In this document: piece by piece, positions 1-8,617 of the stretch
Position numbering within the stretch: position 1 is the first letter of the stretch
How the letters are laid out: each line of letters begins with the position of its first letter
Source of the DNA: Lachnospiraceae bacterium
Lineage (GTDB): Bacteria; Bacillota; Clostridia; Lachnospirales; Lachnospiraceae
Assembly (NCBI GenBank): GCA_022769625.1
Contig: JALEJP010000056.1
Span: 1 to 43,443, forward strand
Direction of reading: 5' to 3'
DNA: 43,443 bases
Notes under the pieces: model-generated
What the model was told of the DNA's origin: nothing
What the model saw: the letters and a program-made list of their open reading frames with translations, nothing else
Databases searched by the model: none
Translations under genes and position numbers: made by a program

Positions 1-33
1 TTCCCATATATCCATCAATTCATTAGCAATCAT
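1..33 (-). CDS. 5' end of a gene running out of the window
   Basis: On the minus strand an ATG at 33-31 opens MIANELMDIWE and runs off the left edge. A strong ribosome site (GGAGGG, complement of 41-46) lies 7 bases upstream, which is the main reason to call it a gene. It is divergent from the gene at 204. Only 11 codons are visible, so no family can be named. Confidence 0.6.
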   Translation of the reverse strand, partial: MIANELMDIWE

Positions 34-152
34 CGGCGTTCCCTCCTTTTTATAGGATATCGGTTAACCTAAGCATTGTCAATCTCTCAATTAACACTAT
101 GCAGGGTTGTTTCAGTTTCAGTTTTTATTCCGATTCCCCTATGAAATAGAAT

Positions 153-180
153 TTGATTCTGGTACAATTGATTATATAAT
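153..180 (+). promoter_or_regulatory. Probable promoter of the 204-926 gene
   Basis: A perfect -10 box TATAAT (175-180) lies 16 bases after TTGATT (153-158), a 4/6 match to the -35 consensus. The predicted start of transcription is about 15 bases before the start codon, so the leader is short. Confidence 0.55.
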
Positions 181-203
181 ATGTTTGGGTATGGAGGAAG
201 CAA

Positions 204-926
204 ATGAGAAAATTCTGGGGTTTTTATAATAATGGGAAATACAAAGTTGGGTGTAACGGAGCAACAATGTATTTGTACGATGCAGACGATCATGAATTGG
301 CAAAATATAAGGACATCCCATATGCTTATCGGGGAGCTTTTAAACCAGAATCCAACATTTTTGTTCTGAAGTCAACAGAAGGCCGCCTTGCTGTTTATGA
401 TTTTGATGAAAGGAAATTGCTGTACAAGTTCAGATTTTCCAATGTTGACGGCGAACAGGATGATGGCTTTTGCTTTTCTCCTGATGGAAATTATTTCATA
501 AATATTGAACGAACCGGATCCAGTGTTCATTCTCGATTATCTATATACGAAATGCATTCCTTTTCACCTGTTAAGCGTTTGTTTGAGAATGACAGATCGT
601 TGGCATTAAGTCATATTGAGTACAACGCACTTGAAAATCAATATACTATTTTGTTTTTCATTCGGGATACTCAAGGGTTTTACAGTCAGGGTTACATCGG
701 CGAATTTAAAGATGATCAAATTATTCATAAGCGGCCACTGAGTTATAAGGCATATGACTTTTTGAGCGACTACAAATCGCTTCAATTATCGGGGTTTACC
801 GAAAAGGCAATGGAATGGTCCTCTTTACACTATGACGGCTTTACAAATAACGAAATAATAAAATTGAGGGACAGAAATTTTGATATGCTTTCTTTTCCAC
901 AAATTGCAGAGACGTTCGTAAAATAA
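204..926 (+). CDS. Hypothetical protein, beta-propeller-like
   Basis: 240 residues. The ATG at 204 is supported by GGAGG at 193-197. There is no signal peptide or membrane segment, so it should be cytoplasmic. The sequence has short strand-turn repeats: aromatic-rich strands, an FSPDGNYF motif near residue 90 that is typical of WD40/TolB-like blades, and repeated YD/YE turns. This suggests part of a beta-propeller, although 240 residues is short for a full seven-blade one. I do not recognise the family and no function should be assigned. It sits in an AT-rich stretch with a truncated RhuM gene next to it, which suggests an accessory, possibly transferred, gene. It stands alone, with its own promoter and no partner on the same strand. 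Confidence 0.7.
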   Translation: MRKFWGFYNNGKYKVGCNGATMYLYDADDHELAKYKDIPYAYRGAFKPESNIFVLKSTEGRLAVYDFDERKLLYKFRFSNVDGEQDDGFCFSPDGNYFINIERTGSSVHSRLSIYEMHSFSPVKRLFENDRSLALSHIEYNALENQYTILFFIRDTQGFYSQGYIGEFKDDQIIHKRPLSYKAYDFLSDYKSLQLSGFTEKAMEWSSLHYDGFTNNEIIKLRDRNFDMLSFPQIAETFVK

Positions 927-980
927 TATAAAAGGGCGTAAAAAACTTTGCGGGAGGTCGGCTTTTCTGGAATTGATTAT

Positions 981-1142
981 AATTCGTATCACTTCTCCCA
1001 GTTGTTTAATACGATTATCATTCACCGCATAACCTTTCAATATGTACTGTTTCAATACGAAATTTGCCCAACGACGAAATTCTACACCACGTTTTGATTT
1101 CACACGATAGCCAACGGAGATGATTACATCAAGGCTATAATA
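981..1142 (-). pseudogene. RhuM-family remnant, truncated at both ends
   Basis: Read on the minus strand from 1142, the frame gives YYSLDVIISVGYRVKSKRG and continues VEFRRWANFVLKQYILKGYA, then NDNRIKQLGEVIRI. That is the conserved core of RhuM-family proteins (Virulence_RhuM). A TAA stop lies directly upstream (1145-1143), and similarity ends after VIRI near 981, where the frame reads into unrelated sequence. About 54 codons of a normal roughly 300-codon gene remain. The fragment begins only 12 bases from the permease stop at 1155, which marks an old insertion or deletion boundary. RhuM genes are commonly found on genomic islands; their biochemical role is not well established. The fragment is not expected to be expressed. 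Confidence 0.75.
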
Positions 1143-1154
1143 TTATTTGCTCCA

Positions 1155-2501
1155 TTACTGCTCCTTTTGTTTTCCATTCACTTTTTCCACTTCCATATTT
1201 CCCGGCAGAACGAAATTTAACAAAATCGCCGTCACAAACACGACCGCCACCACATTTTCCGAGAAAACCGTCTGAATCATGGACGGAAAAATATGCCAGA
1301 GATCGATCTCGCTTGCCTGCGTGAATCCCGCACCGACAGCCAGCGAAAGTGCCGCAATCGTAATATTTCTCTGGGTAAATCCGGCTTTTGCAATCATCTG
1401 TATCCCGGATGTAAAAATTGTTCCGAACATCATGATCGTACAGCCACCCAAAACGGCTTCCGGAAGTGATGCAAAGAAATTTCCAACCGGCGGAAGCAGA
1501 CCGGCAATGATCATGCATACCGCTCCTGTCATGATTGTAAAACGATTCACCACCTTCGTCATCGCAACCAGACCCACATTTTGGGAAAAAGAGGTCACCG
1601 GCGGACAGCCAAGAAGAGAAGAGATGGCAGAAGCATATCCGTCACAGCCAAGAGAACCGGAAATTTCCCGGTCCGTGATTTCCCGGTTCAGCCCTGTGGA
1701 AACCATCGCTGTGGTATCCCCAATGGTTTCCGCTGCGGATACCAGATAAATAATACAGACAGAAAGAATGGCTCCCAGATGAAACTCCGGCATATATGGC
1801 AGAAGTTTTGGCAGGGAAATCACACCGTCTGCAAGAATAACCGACAGATCCACTTTCCCCATAAAGATTGCGATTACATAGCCGACGATCAATCCGGCCA
1901 ACACGGAAAGCTGTTTTAAGTATCCTTTTGCCAGACAGTTCCATGCCAGGCACACGACAAGTGTGATCGTTCCAAGCAGCAGGTTCTGCGCAGATCCAAA
2001 GTCCTCCGCATAGCCTCCGCCGAAGGATCTGGCTCCCACGGAAAATAAGGAAAGCCCAATGGCGGTAACGACAGATGCCGCAACAATCGGAGAAATGATC
2101 TTTCTCCAGTATTTCGCAAAAAGTCCCAGTGTCCCTTCAAAAATACCGCCCACCAGTACAACACCCACCACAGTTGGATAACCATAGTTTGCCGCAATTG
2201 TACTTAATACAGTTACAAACGTAAAACTCACACCCATCACAATGGGAAGACCGGAACCAACCTTCCACAACGGATAAAGCTGTATCAGCGTGGCAATGCC
2301 TGCCACGAACATTGCATTCTGCAGAAGCACTGCAATCTCACTCTGAGAGAGTCCTCCGGCTGCCGCAATAATCGTGATCGGTGTCAGATTGGCAACAAAC
2401 ATGGCCAGAATATGCTGAAGGCCAAACGGTATCGCCTTTTCAACCGGTACCCGGCCTTCCAGCCGGTAAATATTGTTTACACTACTTTTTTTGTCGCTCA
2501 T
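1155..2501 (-). CDS. NCS2 xanthine/uric acid-type purine permease
   Basis: 448 residues with about 12-14 hydrophobic segments, in the normal size range of the nucleobase:cation symporter-2 family. Family signatures are visible: the SAAETIGDTT segment holding the conserved Glu, and SFSQNVGLVAMTKV, the substrate-site motif of the PbuX/PucJ/PucK and UraA group. It should import a purine, most likely xanthine or uric acid, by proton symport; the exact substrate cannot be read from the sequence. The start at 2501 has GGGGGA just upstream. It follows the CAP/LRR gene by 31 bases on the same strand, with no terminator or purine riboswitch between, so it may be co-transcribed. Its 3' side is truncated island DNA with no obvious terminator. 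Confidence 0.88.
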   Translation of the reverse strand: MSDKKSSVNNIYRLEGRVPVEKAIPFGLQHILAMFVANLTPITIIAAAGGLSQSEIAVLLQNAMFVAGIATLIQLYPLWKVGSGLPIVMGVSFTFVTVLSTIAANYGYPTVVGVVLVGGIFEGTLGLFAKYWRKIISPIVAASVVTAIGLSLFSVGARSFGGGYAEDFGSAQNLLLGTITLVVCLAWNCLAKGYLKQLSVLAGLIVGYVIAIFMGKVDLSVILADGVISLPKLLPYMPEFHLGAILSVCIIYLVSAAETIGDTTAMVSTGLNREITDREISGSLGCDGYASAISSLLGCPPVTSFSQNVGLVAMTKVVNRFTIMTGAVCMIIAGLLPPVGNFFASLPEAVLGGCTIMMFGTIFTSGIQMIAKAGFTQRNITIAALSLAVGAGFTQASEIDLWHIFPSMIQTVFSENVVAVVFVTAILLNFVLPGNMEVEKVNGKQKEQ

Positions 2502-2532
2502 AGAATCCCCCTTTGTATTTTCCTCTTTACGT

Positions 2533-4698
2533 TTATTTTCTGATCGTAGTTTTCCTGCCTGCGCCCTTCGTCTGCAGAAGCTTCCGATACTGCTTCAGAT
2601 TTGCTTTCGGCACACGGATAACAGCCTTTGCGTAAATGCCCTGGAAAGCTTTTTTACCCACATTTTTTGTCGTCAGCTTCTTCGTTTTGACCGTAATGCT
2701 TTTCAGCTTTTTGCATCCATAAAATGCCTGTTTTCCGATCTGACTCACCCTGGAAGGTATCGTAATTCTGGTCAGGCTGACACATTTGTAAAACGCTTTT
2801 GCACCGATCGTGGTTACATTTTTCCCCATCGTAACTGTTTTCAGCCTGCTGCAGCCCGAAAATGCCTTTGCACCCACTGCTGTCACATTGCTGCCGATCA
2901 CTACTCTGGTAAGATTTTTCATATTACGAAATGCGTCATCCGCAACAGATGTCACACGGTAGGTCGTCCCATTCAGAACAACCGATGCCGGAATGGTATG
3001 ACTTACCGCATTGTTTTCCGTCGGTTTCTGATATTCTGCAGTATCAGAGGCTGTTACTTTATAGTAAGCCTTCGATTTTGCTTCCCTTACCACCGTACCG
3101 GTTTCCAGAACGGTCTGCTGTACGGATGGATTTTCCGATATTTCACCGGATGCCGGTATGATTTCTGTCTCCGTCACACCACAGACGATACAGCTATGCT
3201 CCTTTTCTCCCGCTTCCGTACTGGTAGCCGCCTTGGTCACCGTCCATTCTCCATAGCTGTGACCCTTCGCCGGAATTACCGTGATATCTGTTTTGGCTCC
3301 ACAGCCCGTACAGTGTCTTGATTTGCTGCCTTCTCCCTCACAGGTTGCCTCTTTATCAATCGTATACTGGACATCATAGGTATGTACGTGATCTCCTCCG
3401 GTTCCGACTGTAACATAAAAATCAGCTTTGATCTCTCTGGAAAGTGATACCGTAATCTTTGCCACTCCGTCCTTGATTCCCTTCACAAAGAGCAGTATTC
3501 TCGATCCCACTGAAGATACCATCGCTCTGGCTACGGTTTCATCCGAAGACGTAACAGACAGCTTATCCGCCGAAATATCCGGATTTGAAATGGATATGGA
3601 CGCCACACCATAGTAATAACCATCCTGTGATACGGAAACCTTCCCGGTGGACGAAGACAGTGTAATGGTCGTATCCTCCGGTATCTCTTCAATATTAAAA
3701 AAGGAAACCGTATAATCCAGCGTAATTTCTCCGTTTTCCATCACCTCCACCTGGTATTCATCTCCGGAGAAGTAACCGGATATTCCCGATGGCCGGAAAA
3801 TCAGACAGTAGTACTGTCCATATCCACCTTTGCTGTAATTAAAATAACCATCTGCCGCGGATGATGAGAAATTCCATTCCTGATGATCCTGCACCCTGGT
3901 CACTTTCACGGAAACGTCATCCGAGAAAGCTGTCCCGGAGGAAATGCTCCACGGATAATCGCTGTCAAAATATTCCACCGGCATGTTTCTTGCAGGCCAT
4001 GCAACAATCGGATCTTCTGTCACCGTATGCGACCGGTCAAATGCATACATAACTCCATATGTTCCATTGCATCCGGTCACCGCGCCAAATCCCGTTTTTC
4101 CCATGGAAGGATTCAGACACCACCGTCTGTGTCCCACACGGTCAATGTTGCCGCTGTCCTCATCTGCCATCCAGCTGTGAATCACAGCCTTTCCAAGGGG
4201 CATCATGCCGGATGACCACACAATATTGCCGCGGCTCGTCCCCAGATAGCCCAGCTGATACATATCATCACTCATGCCCTCTGGCTGGGACGGAGTATGG
4301 GACAGCTGACGATTGACATAATTAATCAGAGCTCCCGCCTGAGCCTGAGACACATACGTATCATCTGCTGTCACCTCATGGTAAATTCCCGCAATGTAGC
4401 GCACCTCATTAAGTGCCGCCAGCCCATACTGCTGTGTCGCATCCGAAAGCTTTCCTGCCGAATAAGGCGCTGTTGTCACCGGCTCCTGCCCATACGTGAT
4501 CGTATCCTCCAAAACCCCTGTATGTGACTGAATATACGCAATAATCTCATCTTTCGTGTGCGTTTCCACATTCAACACCTTTGCCGCTGCATTTGCTTCG
4601 CCTGTGCCGATCCATAATCCAGCAACCAAAACAGACAGCAGAACACCTGTCAGAAGTATTCCCTTTCTGTAACTCTTCCCTTTCCTCTTTTCCAACAT
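2533..4698 (-). CDS. Secreted CAP-domain protein with BspA-type leucine-rich repeats
   Basis: 721 residues. The N-terminus has a basic stretch and hydrophobic core (about 10-38), a signal peptide or anchor. Residues about 85-260 form a CAP/SCP-like domain, with HSWMADEDSG and a GHRRWCLNP motif carrying the typical His and Arg. Next come an Ig-like segment (about 340-440) and a cysteine-bearing module (about 445-520) with two CxxC pairs that may bind metal. The C-terminal ~130 residues hold LRR_5 (BspA-like) repeats of the form KAFxxCxxLxxVTI, ending in a lysine-rich tail. No LPXTG motif is seen. The likely role is surface adhesion or wall interaction; CAP function in bacteria is poorly defined. 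The ATG at 4698 has GGAAGGAAG upstream. A divergent promoter region is shared with the ACT gene. Confidence 0.85.
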   Translation of the reverse strand: MLEKRKGKSYRKGILLTGVLLSVLVAGLWIGTGEANAAAKVLNVETHTKDEIIAYIQSHTGVLEDTITYGQEPVTTAPYSAGKLSDATQQYGLAALNEVRYIAGIYHEVTADDTYVSQAQAGALINYVNRQLSHTPSQPEGMSDDMYQLGYLGTSRGNIVWSSGMMPLGKAVIHSWMADEDSGNIDRVGHRRWCLNPSMGKTGFGAVTGCNGTYGVMYAFDRSHTVTEDPIVAWPARNMPVEYFDSDYPWSISSGTAFSDDVSVKVTRVQDHQEWNFSSSAADGYFNYSKGGYGQYYCLIFRPSGISGYFSGDEYQVEVMENGEITLDYTVSFFNIEEIPEDTTITLSSSTGKVSVSQDGYYYGVASISISNPDISADKLSVTSSDETVARAMVSSVGSRILLFVKGIKDGVAKITVSLSREIKADFYVTVGTGGDHVHTYDVQYTIDKEATCEGEGSKSRHCTGCGAKTDITVIPAKGHSYGEWTVTKAATSTEAGEKEHSCIVCGVTETEIIPASGEISENPSVQQTVLETGTVVREAKSKAYYKVTASDTAEYQKPTENNAVSHTIPASVVLNGTTYRVTSVADDAFRNMKNLTRVVIGSNVTAVGAKAFSGCSRLKTVTMGKNVTTIGAKAFYKCVSLTRITIPSRVSQIGKQAFYGCKKLKSITVKTKKLTTKNVGKKAFQGIYAKAVIRVPKANLKQYRKLLQTKGAGRKTTIRK

Positions 4699-4815
4699 TT
4701 TTGCTTCCTTCCTGCTTTTAATTCTTATCGTCTACAGTATACCCAGTTTTCCAGACAAAAGCAATCATTCATCTTTCTTTCACTCACAGAACTCTCTTCA
4801 ATTTCCATCCCCCAG

Positions 4816-4844
4816 TTGACTTTTAAGCTCTAAAGCTTTAAAAT
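4816..4844 (+). promoter_or_regulatory. Promoter of the ACT-domain gene
   Basis: TTGACT (4816-4821), a 17-base spacer and TAAAAT (4839-4844) make a near-consensus vegetative promoter. The leader of about 65 bases contains a small hairpin, CGGCA-ccaac-TGCCG, just before the ribosome site. Confidence 0.7.
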
Positions 4845-4914
4845 ATAAAACAGATCATAGATTACCCGCCGGCACCAACTGCCGACATTTATTTCACATT
4901 AGGAGGATTTTATC

Positions 4915-5316
4915 ATGCAGCAAGTATCAATATATGCAGAGAACAAAAAGGGAATGTTGGAAACAATCACCGGAGTACTTCGCCGTGAGGAGATTAATAT
5001 TCTGGGTTCTGTTACGAATGACAGTGCAGAGTACGGTATCGTCCGCATGGTTGTCTCTGACCCCAAAAGAGCAGTGGAGGCACTCACCGAGGCAGGTTTT
5101 CTCTGCCATCTGAAGGAAGTTGTTGCGGTTGAGCTTATGGATGAAGTCGGAAATCTGAACCAGCTGCTGCGTGCGCTTTCCGAGAGCAATATCAATGTTA
5201 ACTATCTGTATCTGTCCTTTAACCGTGATACCGGAAAGCCGATCATGGTATTCCATTCCGAGGACATCATGGAAGTGAAGGCGTGCATCGAACAGAAAGG
5301 CTATACCGTCATGTAA
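4915..5316 (+). CDS. Tandem ACT-domain protein
   Basis: 133 residues, made of two ACT domains (about 1-66 and 69-133) and nothing else. The first starts QQVSIYAENKKGMLETIT, the usual ACT beta-alpha opening; the second contains LLRALSESNINVNYLYLSF. ACT domains bind small ligands, usually amino acids, and stand-alone pairs like this are common in Clostridia. Many are annotated as amino-acid-binding ACT proteins, without a proven partner. It is cytoplasmic. AGGAGG at 4901-4906 lies 8 bases before the ATG. It is monocistronic, with its own promoter and a strong terminator downstream. The regulated enzyme or gene cannot be inferred from the neighbours. Confidence 0.9.
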   Translation: MQQVSIYAENKKGMLETITGVLRREEINILGSVTNDSAEYGIVRMVVSDPKRAVEALTEAGFLCHLKEVVAVELMDEVGNLNQLLRALSESNINVNYLYLSFNRDTGKPIMVFHSEDIMEVKACIEQKGYTVM

Positions 5317-5340
5317 GGATGCCCGCGGATACATGGCATA

Positions 5341-5392
5341 AAAAGAGCTGCTGCACAAGTGATAAAACATCACAGGTACAGCAGCCCTTTTC
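5341..5392. terminator. Bidirectional terminator between ACT gene and scrB
   Basis: GCTGCTG (5347-5353) pairs with CAGCAGC (5379-5385), and an inner GTGAT/ATCAC stem (5359-5363 with 5369-5373) extends the hairpin. A T-rich tail follows on the plus strand (CCCTTTT) and on the minus strand (CTCTTTTT), so it can end both convergent transcripts. Confidence 0.85.
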
Positions 5393-5455
5393 CTGTTATG
5401 AGGCTGTTCTCAGAATTTCATCCGGTCCATCCGGGCTCTGATTCCACACAATCTG

Positions 5456-6919
5456 TTATTCATCGTATCCTCCTTCGATTGAAAATGCTTTCAGGGAATA
5501 TATGGTCATTTTTCCCCTGCAGCTGCCTTCCATGGAAATCTCACCTTCCAGGCTGTAAATCCGTGAAGTAAATACCTCTTCCCCATGATTGACAAAGATT
5601 TCCACAGATGAAGTATCTGCAAAGATCTGAAGACTTTTCAGCTCCTTTACCTTCACCTTTCTTGTATCTCGTCCAAAGCCGCAGGTTCCAAGATCCAGGG
5701 TCAGTATTTCGTTTTCATAGGACAGCGTCACGCCTTTGCGCAGAACCATTTTCATGCTCCTGCAGGTCTCATATTCAACAACCGCCTCATATACCAGGTT
5801 ATCCCGGCATACTTTTGTCTGTTCCTCAAAACGTTCGACGATCTCCTCTCCGGTTCGAAGCTGCTTCAGTTCTTCCAGCGGCTCCTGAATCAGCTGATTC
5901 CCCCTCATAACAAGCTGTCTGGGGATGGTCAGGGCATGCTGCCATCCACTCTCTGTTGTGGGATTTGTATAATCCGCATCCGGAATCCCCATCCATCCAA
6001 TCAGGATGCGTCTTCCCTTTTCATCCAGAAAGGTCTGTGGTGCGTAGAAATCAAATCCTCTGTCCAGAAGCCTGATATCTGTGATCTCGTACTCGTCTGT
6101 CACAAAATCATAAGAAATCTTCATCGCCGTACACTGGTGGACATTGGCATAATCGATCCCCTGCTGTTTTACTCCCTGAGGACAGCAGATCAGAATCCAC
6201 TCTCCATCCAGTTCAAACAAATCCGGACATTCCCACATATAGCCAAATTTTTCTTTCGTTGTAATGCGGTTTTTGTAAGTCCATTTTTTCAGATCCTTCG
6301 ACTGGTAAAGCAGAACCATCCCGGTTCCTTCCCGATCCCTGGCGCCGAGAACCATATAGTACATCCCGTTTTGTTGAAACACCTTAGGATCTCTGATGTG
6401 ATTGCTCATATCGGAAGGATAATCCGCTGTTGTCATCAGCAGCTCTTTTTCTGTAAAATCATGCCCGTTCTTACTGGTAAACGTGATGGTATTGCTTCCT
6501 CTGCCTGAGTTGATATAGTCATAATCGTCTCTGTCAAAATATTTCAGATTCCCGGTATAGAAGAAGCGGATCTGGTCATCCTCCACATAAGCTGAACCGG
6601 AGTAAGCCCCGTGCGCATCATAGTCGGAATCCGGAAACAGAACAGGTTCATCTTCTTTATAATGCACAAAATCTTTCGTTGTATAATGTCCCCAGAGCTT
6701 CAATTCACCCGTCGGCTCAAATGGTGTGTATTGATAATAGATGTGATATGTACCATGAAACTGGCATAATCCGTTGGGATCGTTCATCCATCCCGTTTTC
6801 GGCATCAGATGAAACCAGAGACGCCTTGGATCTTCTGCAGCCTTTTCCCGATACGCGCCATTTTCTTCATACCAGGTCCTGTAATCTTCTCTAAATACCT
6901 TTTTATATTTTTCAAACAT
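5456..6919 (-). CDS. scrB: Sucrose-6-phosphate hydrolase (GH32)
   Basis: 487 residues, the normal size for a bacterial GH32 enzyme. It hydrolyses sucrose 6-phosphate, delivered by the PTS, to glucose 6-phosphate and fructose in the cytoplasm. All three catalytic GH32 motifs are present: WMNDPNG (nucleophile Asp47), HIRDP (transition-state stabiliser Asp177) and WECPD (acid/base Glu230). The five-bladed propeller is followed by a C-terminal beta-sandwich (about 340-487). I chose the ATG at 6919 over the upstream in-frame ATG at 6943 because AAAGGG lies 6 bases before it. There is no signal peptide. The gene follows the PTS gene by a short gap in the same operon. Inulin- or fructan-derived oligosaccharides remain possible alternative substrates. 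Confidence 0.93.
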   Translation of the reverse strand: MFEKYKKVFREDYRTWYEENGAYREKAAEDPRRLWFHLMPKTGWMNDPNGLCQFHGTYHIYYQYTPFEPTGELKLWGHYTTKDFVHYKEDEPVLFPDSDYDAHGAYSGSAYVEDDQIRFFYTGNLKYFDRDDYDYINSGRGSNTITFTSKNGHDFTEKELLMTTADYPSDMSNHIRDPKVFQQNGMYYMVLGARDREGTGMVLLYQSKDLKKWTYKNRITTKEKFGYMWECPDLFELDGEWILICCPQGVKQQGIDYANVHQCTAMKISYDFVTDEYEITDIRLLDRGFDFYAPQTFLDEKGRRILIGWMGIPDADYTNPTTESGWQHALTIPRQLVMRGNQLIQEPLEELKQLRTGEEIVERFEEQTKVCRDNLVYEAVVEYETCRSMKMVLRKGVTLSYENEILTLDLGTCGFGRDTRKVKVKELKSLQIFADTSSVEIFVNHGEEVFTSRIYSLEGEISMEGSCRGKMTIYSLKAFSIEGGYDE

Positions 6920-6966
6920 GATTGTCCCTTTCAACTGTCCCATTTTCCCACTATTCTGTGATTTGA

Positions 6967-8385
6967 TCAGTTATTCTCTTTCTTCTCTTCTGCTTCGATT
7001 CCGAATTTTTTCCAGAAAATCATGGTAAGCAGAGCAGATACTGCCATGGATAAAGCAAGGCCGATGGCAAAGTTCAGATAGGATTCCGGTTTCATGGAAA
7101 TAAATCCCGGAAGACCTGCTGCACCCAGTGCCTGAGCCAGCACCTTAGTCGCCGCACAGTAAGCACTTCCCACTCCGGATCCGATGATCGCCGCATAGAA
7201 TGGATATTTTAATTTTAAGGTAACACCAAACATTGCCGGTTCTGTGATTCCAAGCAAAGCGGATACTCCCGATGCAGAGCAGATGGATTTCATCTTTTCA
7301 TTTTTCGTGAGGAATAAAACCGTCAGAACTGCTGCACCCTGTGCCACATTGTTCATGCTGGCTGTTGTGAAGATAAAACTTCCTCCTGTCTGTGCCACAT
7401 TACTGATAAGCTGTGTTTCAATGGCAATAAAGCTGTGGTGCATACCGGTCAGACAAATGGGTGCATAGGCAAGTCCGAAAATACCGCCTCCGACAAATCC
7501 AAGGGAGTTGTAAAGCCATGTAATACCTGCTGCCAGCAGATTACCTGCCTCTCTCAATACCGGACCGACGCAGATAAAGGTTAAAAATGATGTAATCATA
7601 ATGGAAAGAAGCGGAGTCGTCAGGTTGTCAAGCCAGGTGGGCGTTATTTTGTGAAGCTTCTTTTCAATAGCTGCCAGAATAAATGCTACCGCAAGAACTG
7701 GAAGTACCGTTCCCTGATATCCGATGGCCGGAATATCAAATCCAAAGATAGACCAGACCGGAGGTTCGACAATTCCGATGCTGTATGCATTCAGAAGATC
7801 CGGATGAACCATGATCATACCCATAGCTGCTCCCAGATAGGGATTGCCGCCAAACTTCTTCGTCGCACTGAATCCGATCAGCACAGGCAGAAAGGTGAAT
7901 GGCGCATTGGCAAATGTGTTGATCGCTGACGCAAGCCCTGCCCACTGGGGATACAATTCGATCAGTGACTGTCCGTGAAACAGAGCGGAAGTCAGTATGT
8001 TATTCAGACCCATCAAAAGACCACCGGCAACAATAGCCGGAATAATCGGCACAAAAATGTCGCTTAGCATTTTTACAAATCGCTGGAGCAGATTTCCTTT
8101 TTTCTCCTGCTTTTCATTGACGACAGTATCTGCTGCCTGTCCCAGCTGTTTCTGTACTTCCGCACAGACCAGATTCACCAGACCGGAGCCGAAAATGATC
8201 TGAAACTGCGTCTGTGTCATGAAGACGCCCTTTACCCCTTCGATATCGCTTATGGCTTCTTCATTTCTGAGATTCTCATCTCTTAACTGCAGCCGTAATC
8301 TGGTTGCACAGTGCACTGCTGAAATAATGTTTTCTTTCCCTCCTGCCTGCTCAATAACCTGGCCGGCAATTTTTGCATAATCCAT
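6967..8385 (-). CDS. scrA: Sucrose-type PTS transporter, EIIBC
   Basis: 472 residues. The N-terminal EIIB domain (about 1-80) has the phosphorylation site VHCATRLR, with Cys26. A linker leads to an EIIC domain of about ten membrane segments (about 105-460) with the conserved GITEPAMFG motif. It takes up and phosphorylates sucrose at the membrane. No EIIA domain is fused and none is encoded nearby, so EIIA must come from elsewhere, as is common for sucrose and glucose-type systems. The ATG at 8385 has AAGGAGAAGGG upstream. It is the first gene of the scrAB operon, with a strong promoter flanked by two LacI-type operators. The sucrose assignment rests mainly on the neighbouring GH32 gene. Confidence 0.93.
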   Translation of the reverse strand: MDYAKIAGQVIEQAGGKENIISAVHCATRLRLQLRDENLRNEEAISDIEGVKGVFMTQTQFQIIFGSGLVNLVCAEVQKQLGQAADTVVNEKQEKKGNLLQRFVKMLSDIFVPIIPAIVAGGLLMGLNNILTSALFHGQSLIELYPQWAGLASAINTFANAPFTFLPVLIGFSATKKFGGNPYLGAAMGMIMVHPDLLNAYSIGIVEPPVWSIFGFDIPAIGYQGTVLPVLAVAFILAAIEKKLHKITPTWLDNLTTPLLSIMITSFLTFICVGPVLREAGNLLAAGITWLYNSLGFVGGGIFGLAYAPICLTGMHHSFIAIETQLISNVAQTGGSFIFTTASMNNVAQGAAVLTVLFLTKNEKMKSICSASGVSALLGITEPAMFGVTLKLKYPFYAAIIGSGVGSAYCAATKVLAQALGAAGLPGFISMKPESYLNFAIGLALSMAVSALLTMIFWKKFGIEAEEKKENN

Positions 8386-8416
8386 TACCCTTCTCCTTTT
8401 CCATTTTGTATTATTG

Positions 8417-8430
8417 TGGTATCGATTCCA
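8417..8430. promoter_or_regulatory. LacI-type operator O1
   Basis: TGGTATCGATTCCA is a near-palindrome centred on CG, the classic LacI/GalR family form. It lies just downstream of the -10 box of the scrA promoter, so a bound repressor would block transcription. It shares its core with two other copies nearby. Confidence 0.85.
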
Positions 8431-8437
8431 TGTTTTT

Positions 8438-8466
8438 ATTGTAATCGGTGTTTCCTATTTTGTCAA
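8438..8466 (-). promoter_or_regulatory. scrAB promoter
   Basis: On the minus strand, TTGACA (complement of 8461-8466), an exact 17-base spacer and TACAAT (complement of 8438-8443) form an almost perfect vegetative promoter. It is bracketed by operators O1 and O2, 59 bases apart centre to centre. Confidence 0.88.
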
Positions 8467-8475
8467 GTACTTTTA

Positions 8476-8489
8476 TGGAATCGGTTCCA
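8476..8489. promoter_or_regulatory. LacI-type operator O2
   Basis: TGGAATCGGTTCCA sits about 10 bases upstream of the scrA -35 box. It matches O1 and O3 in the outer TGG/CCA arms and the ATCG core. Confidence 0.85.
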
Positions 8490-8536
8490 TATTTTCCCTT
8501 TTTTTGTTTCGGTAACTGTACAATTGATATTTATGT

Positions 8537-8581
8537 AAAAAATAAGCCTGAAAGAGCACATCTTCTGCTCTCCACAGGCTT
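8537..8581 (-). terminator. Terminator of the LacI-family gene
   Basis: On the minus strand AAGCCTG pairs with CAGGCTT (8575-8581 with 8544-8550), and an inner AGAGCA/TGCTCT stem lies inside. ATTTTTT follows. It separates the regulator transcript from the scrAB promoter. Confidence 0.85.
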
Positions 8582-8617
8582 ATAATTGTATCGAAGTAAC
8601 TTTTCATTTTGTTTTAT

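Noticed and set aside
2533-3000. Tandem short repeats that might be a CRISPR array
   Set aside because: They are degenerate leucine-rich repeat codons in one frame, with no identical repeats or unique spacers.
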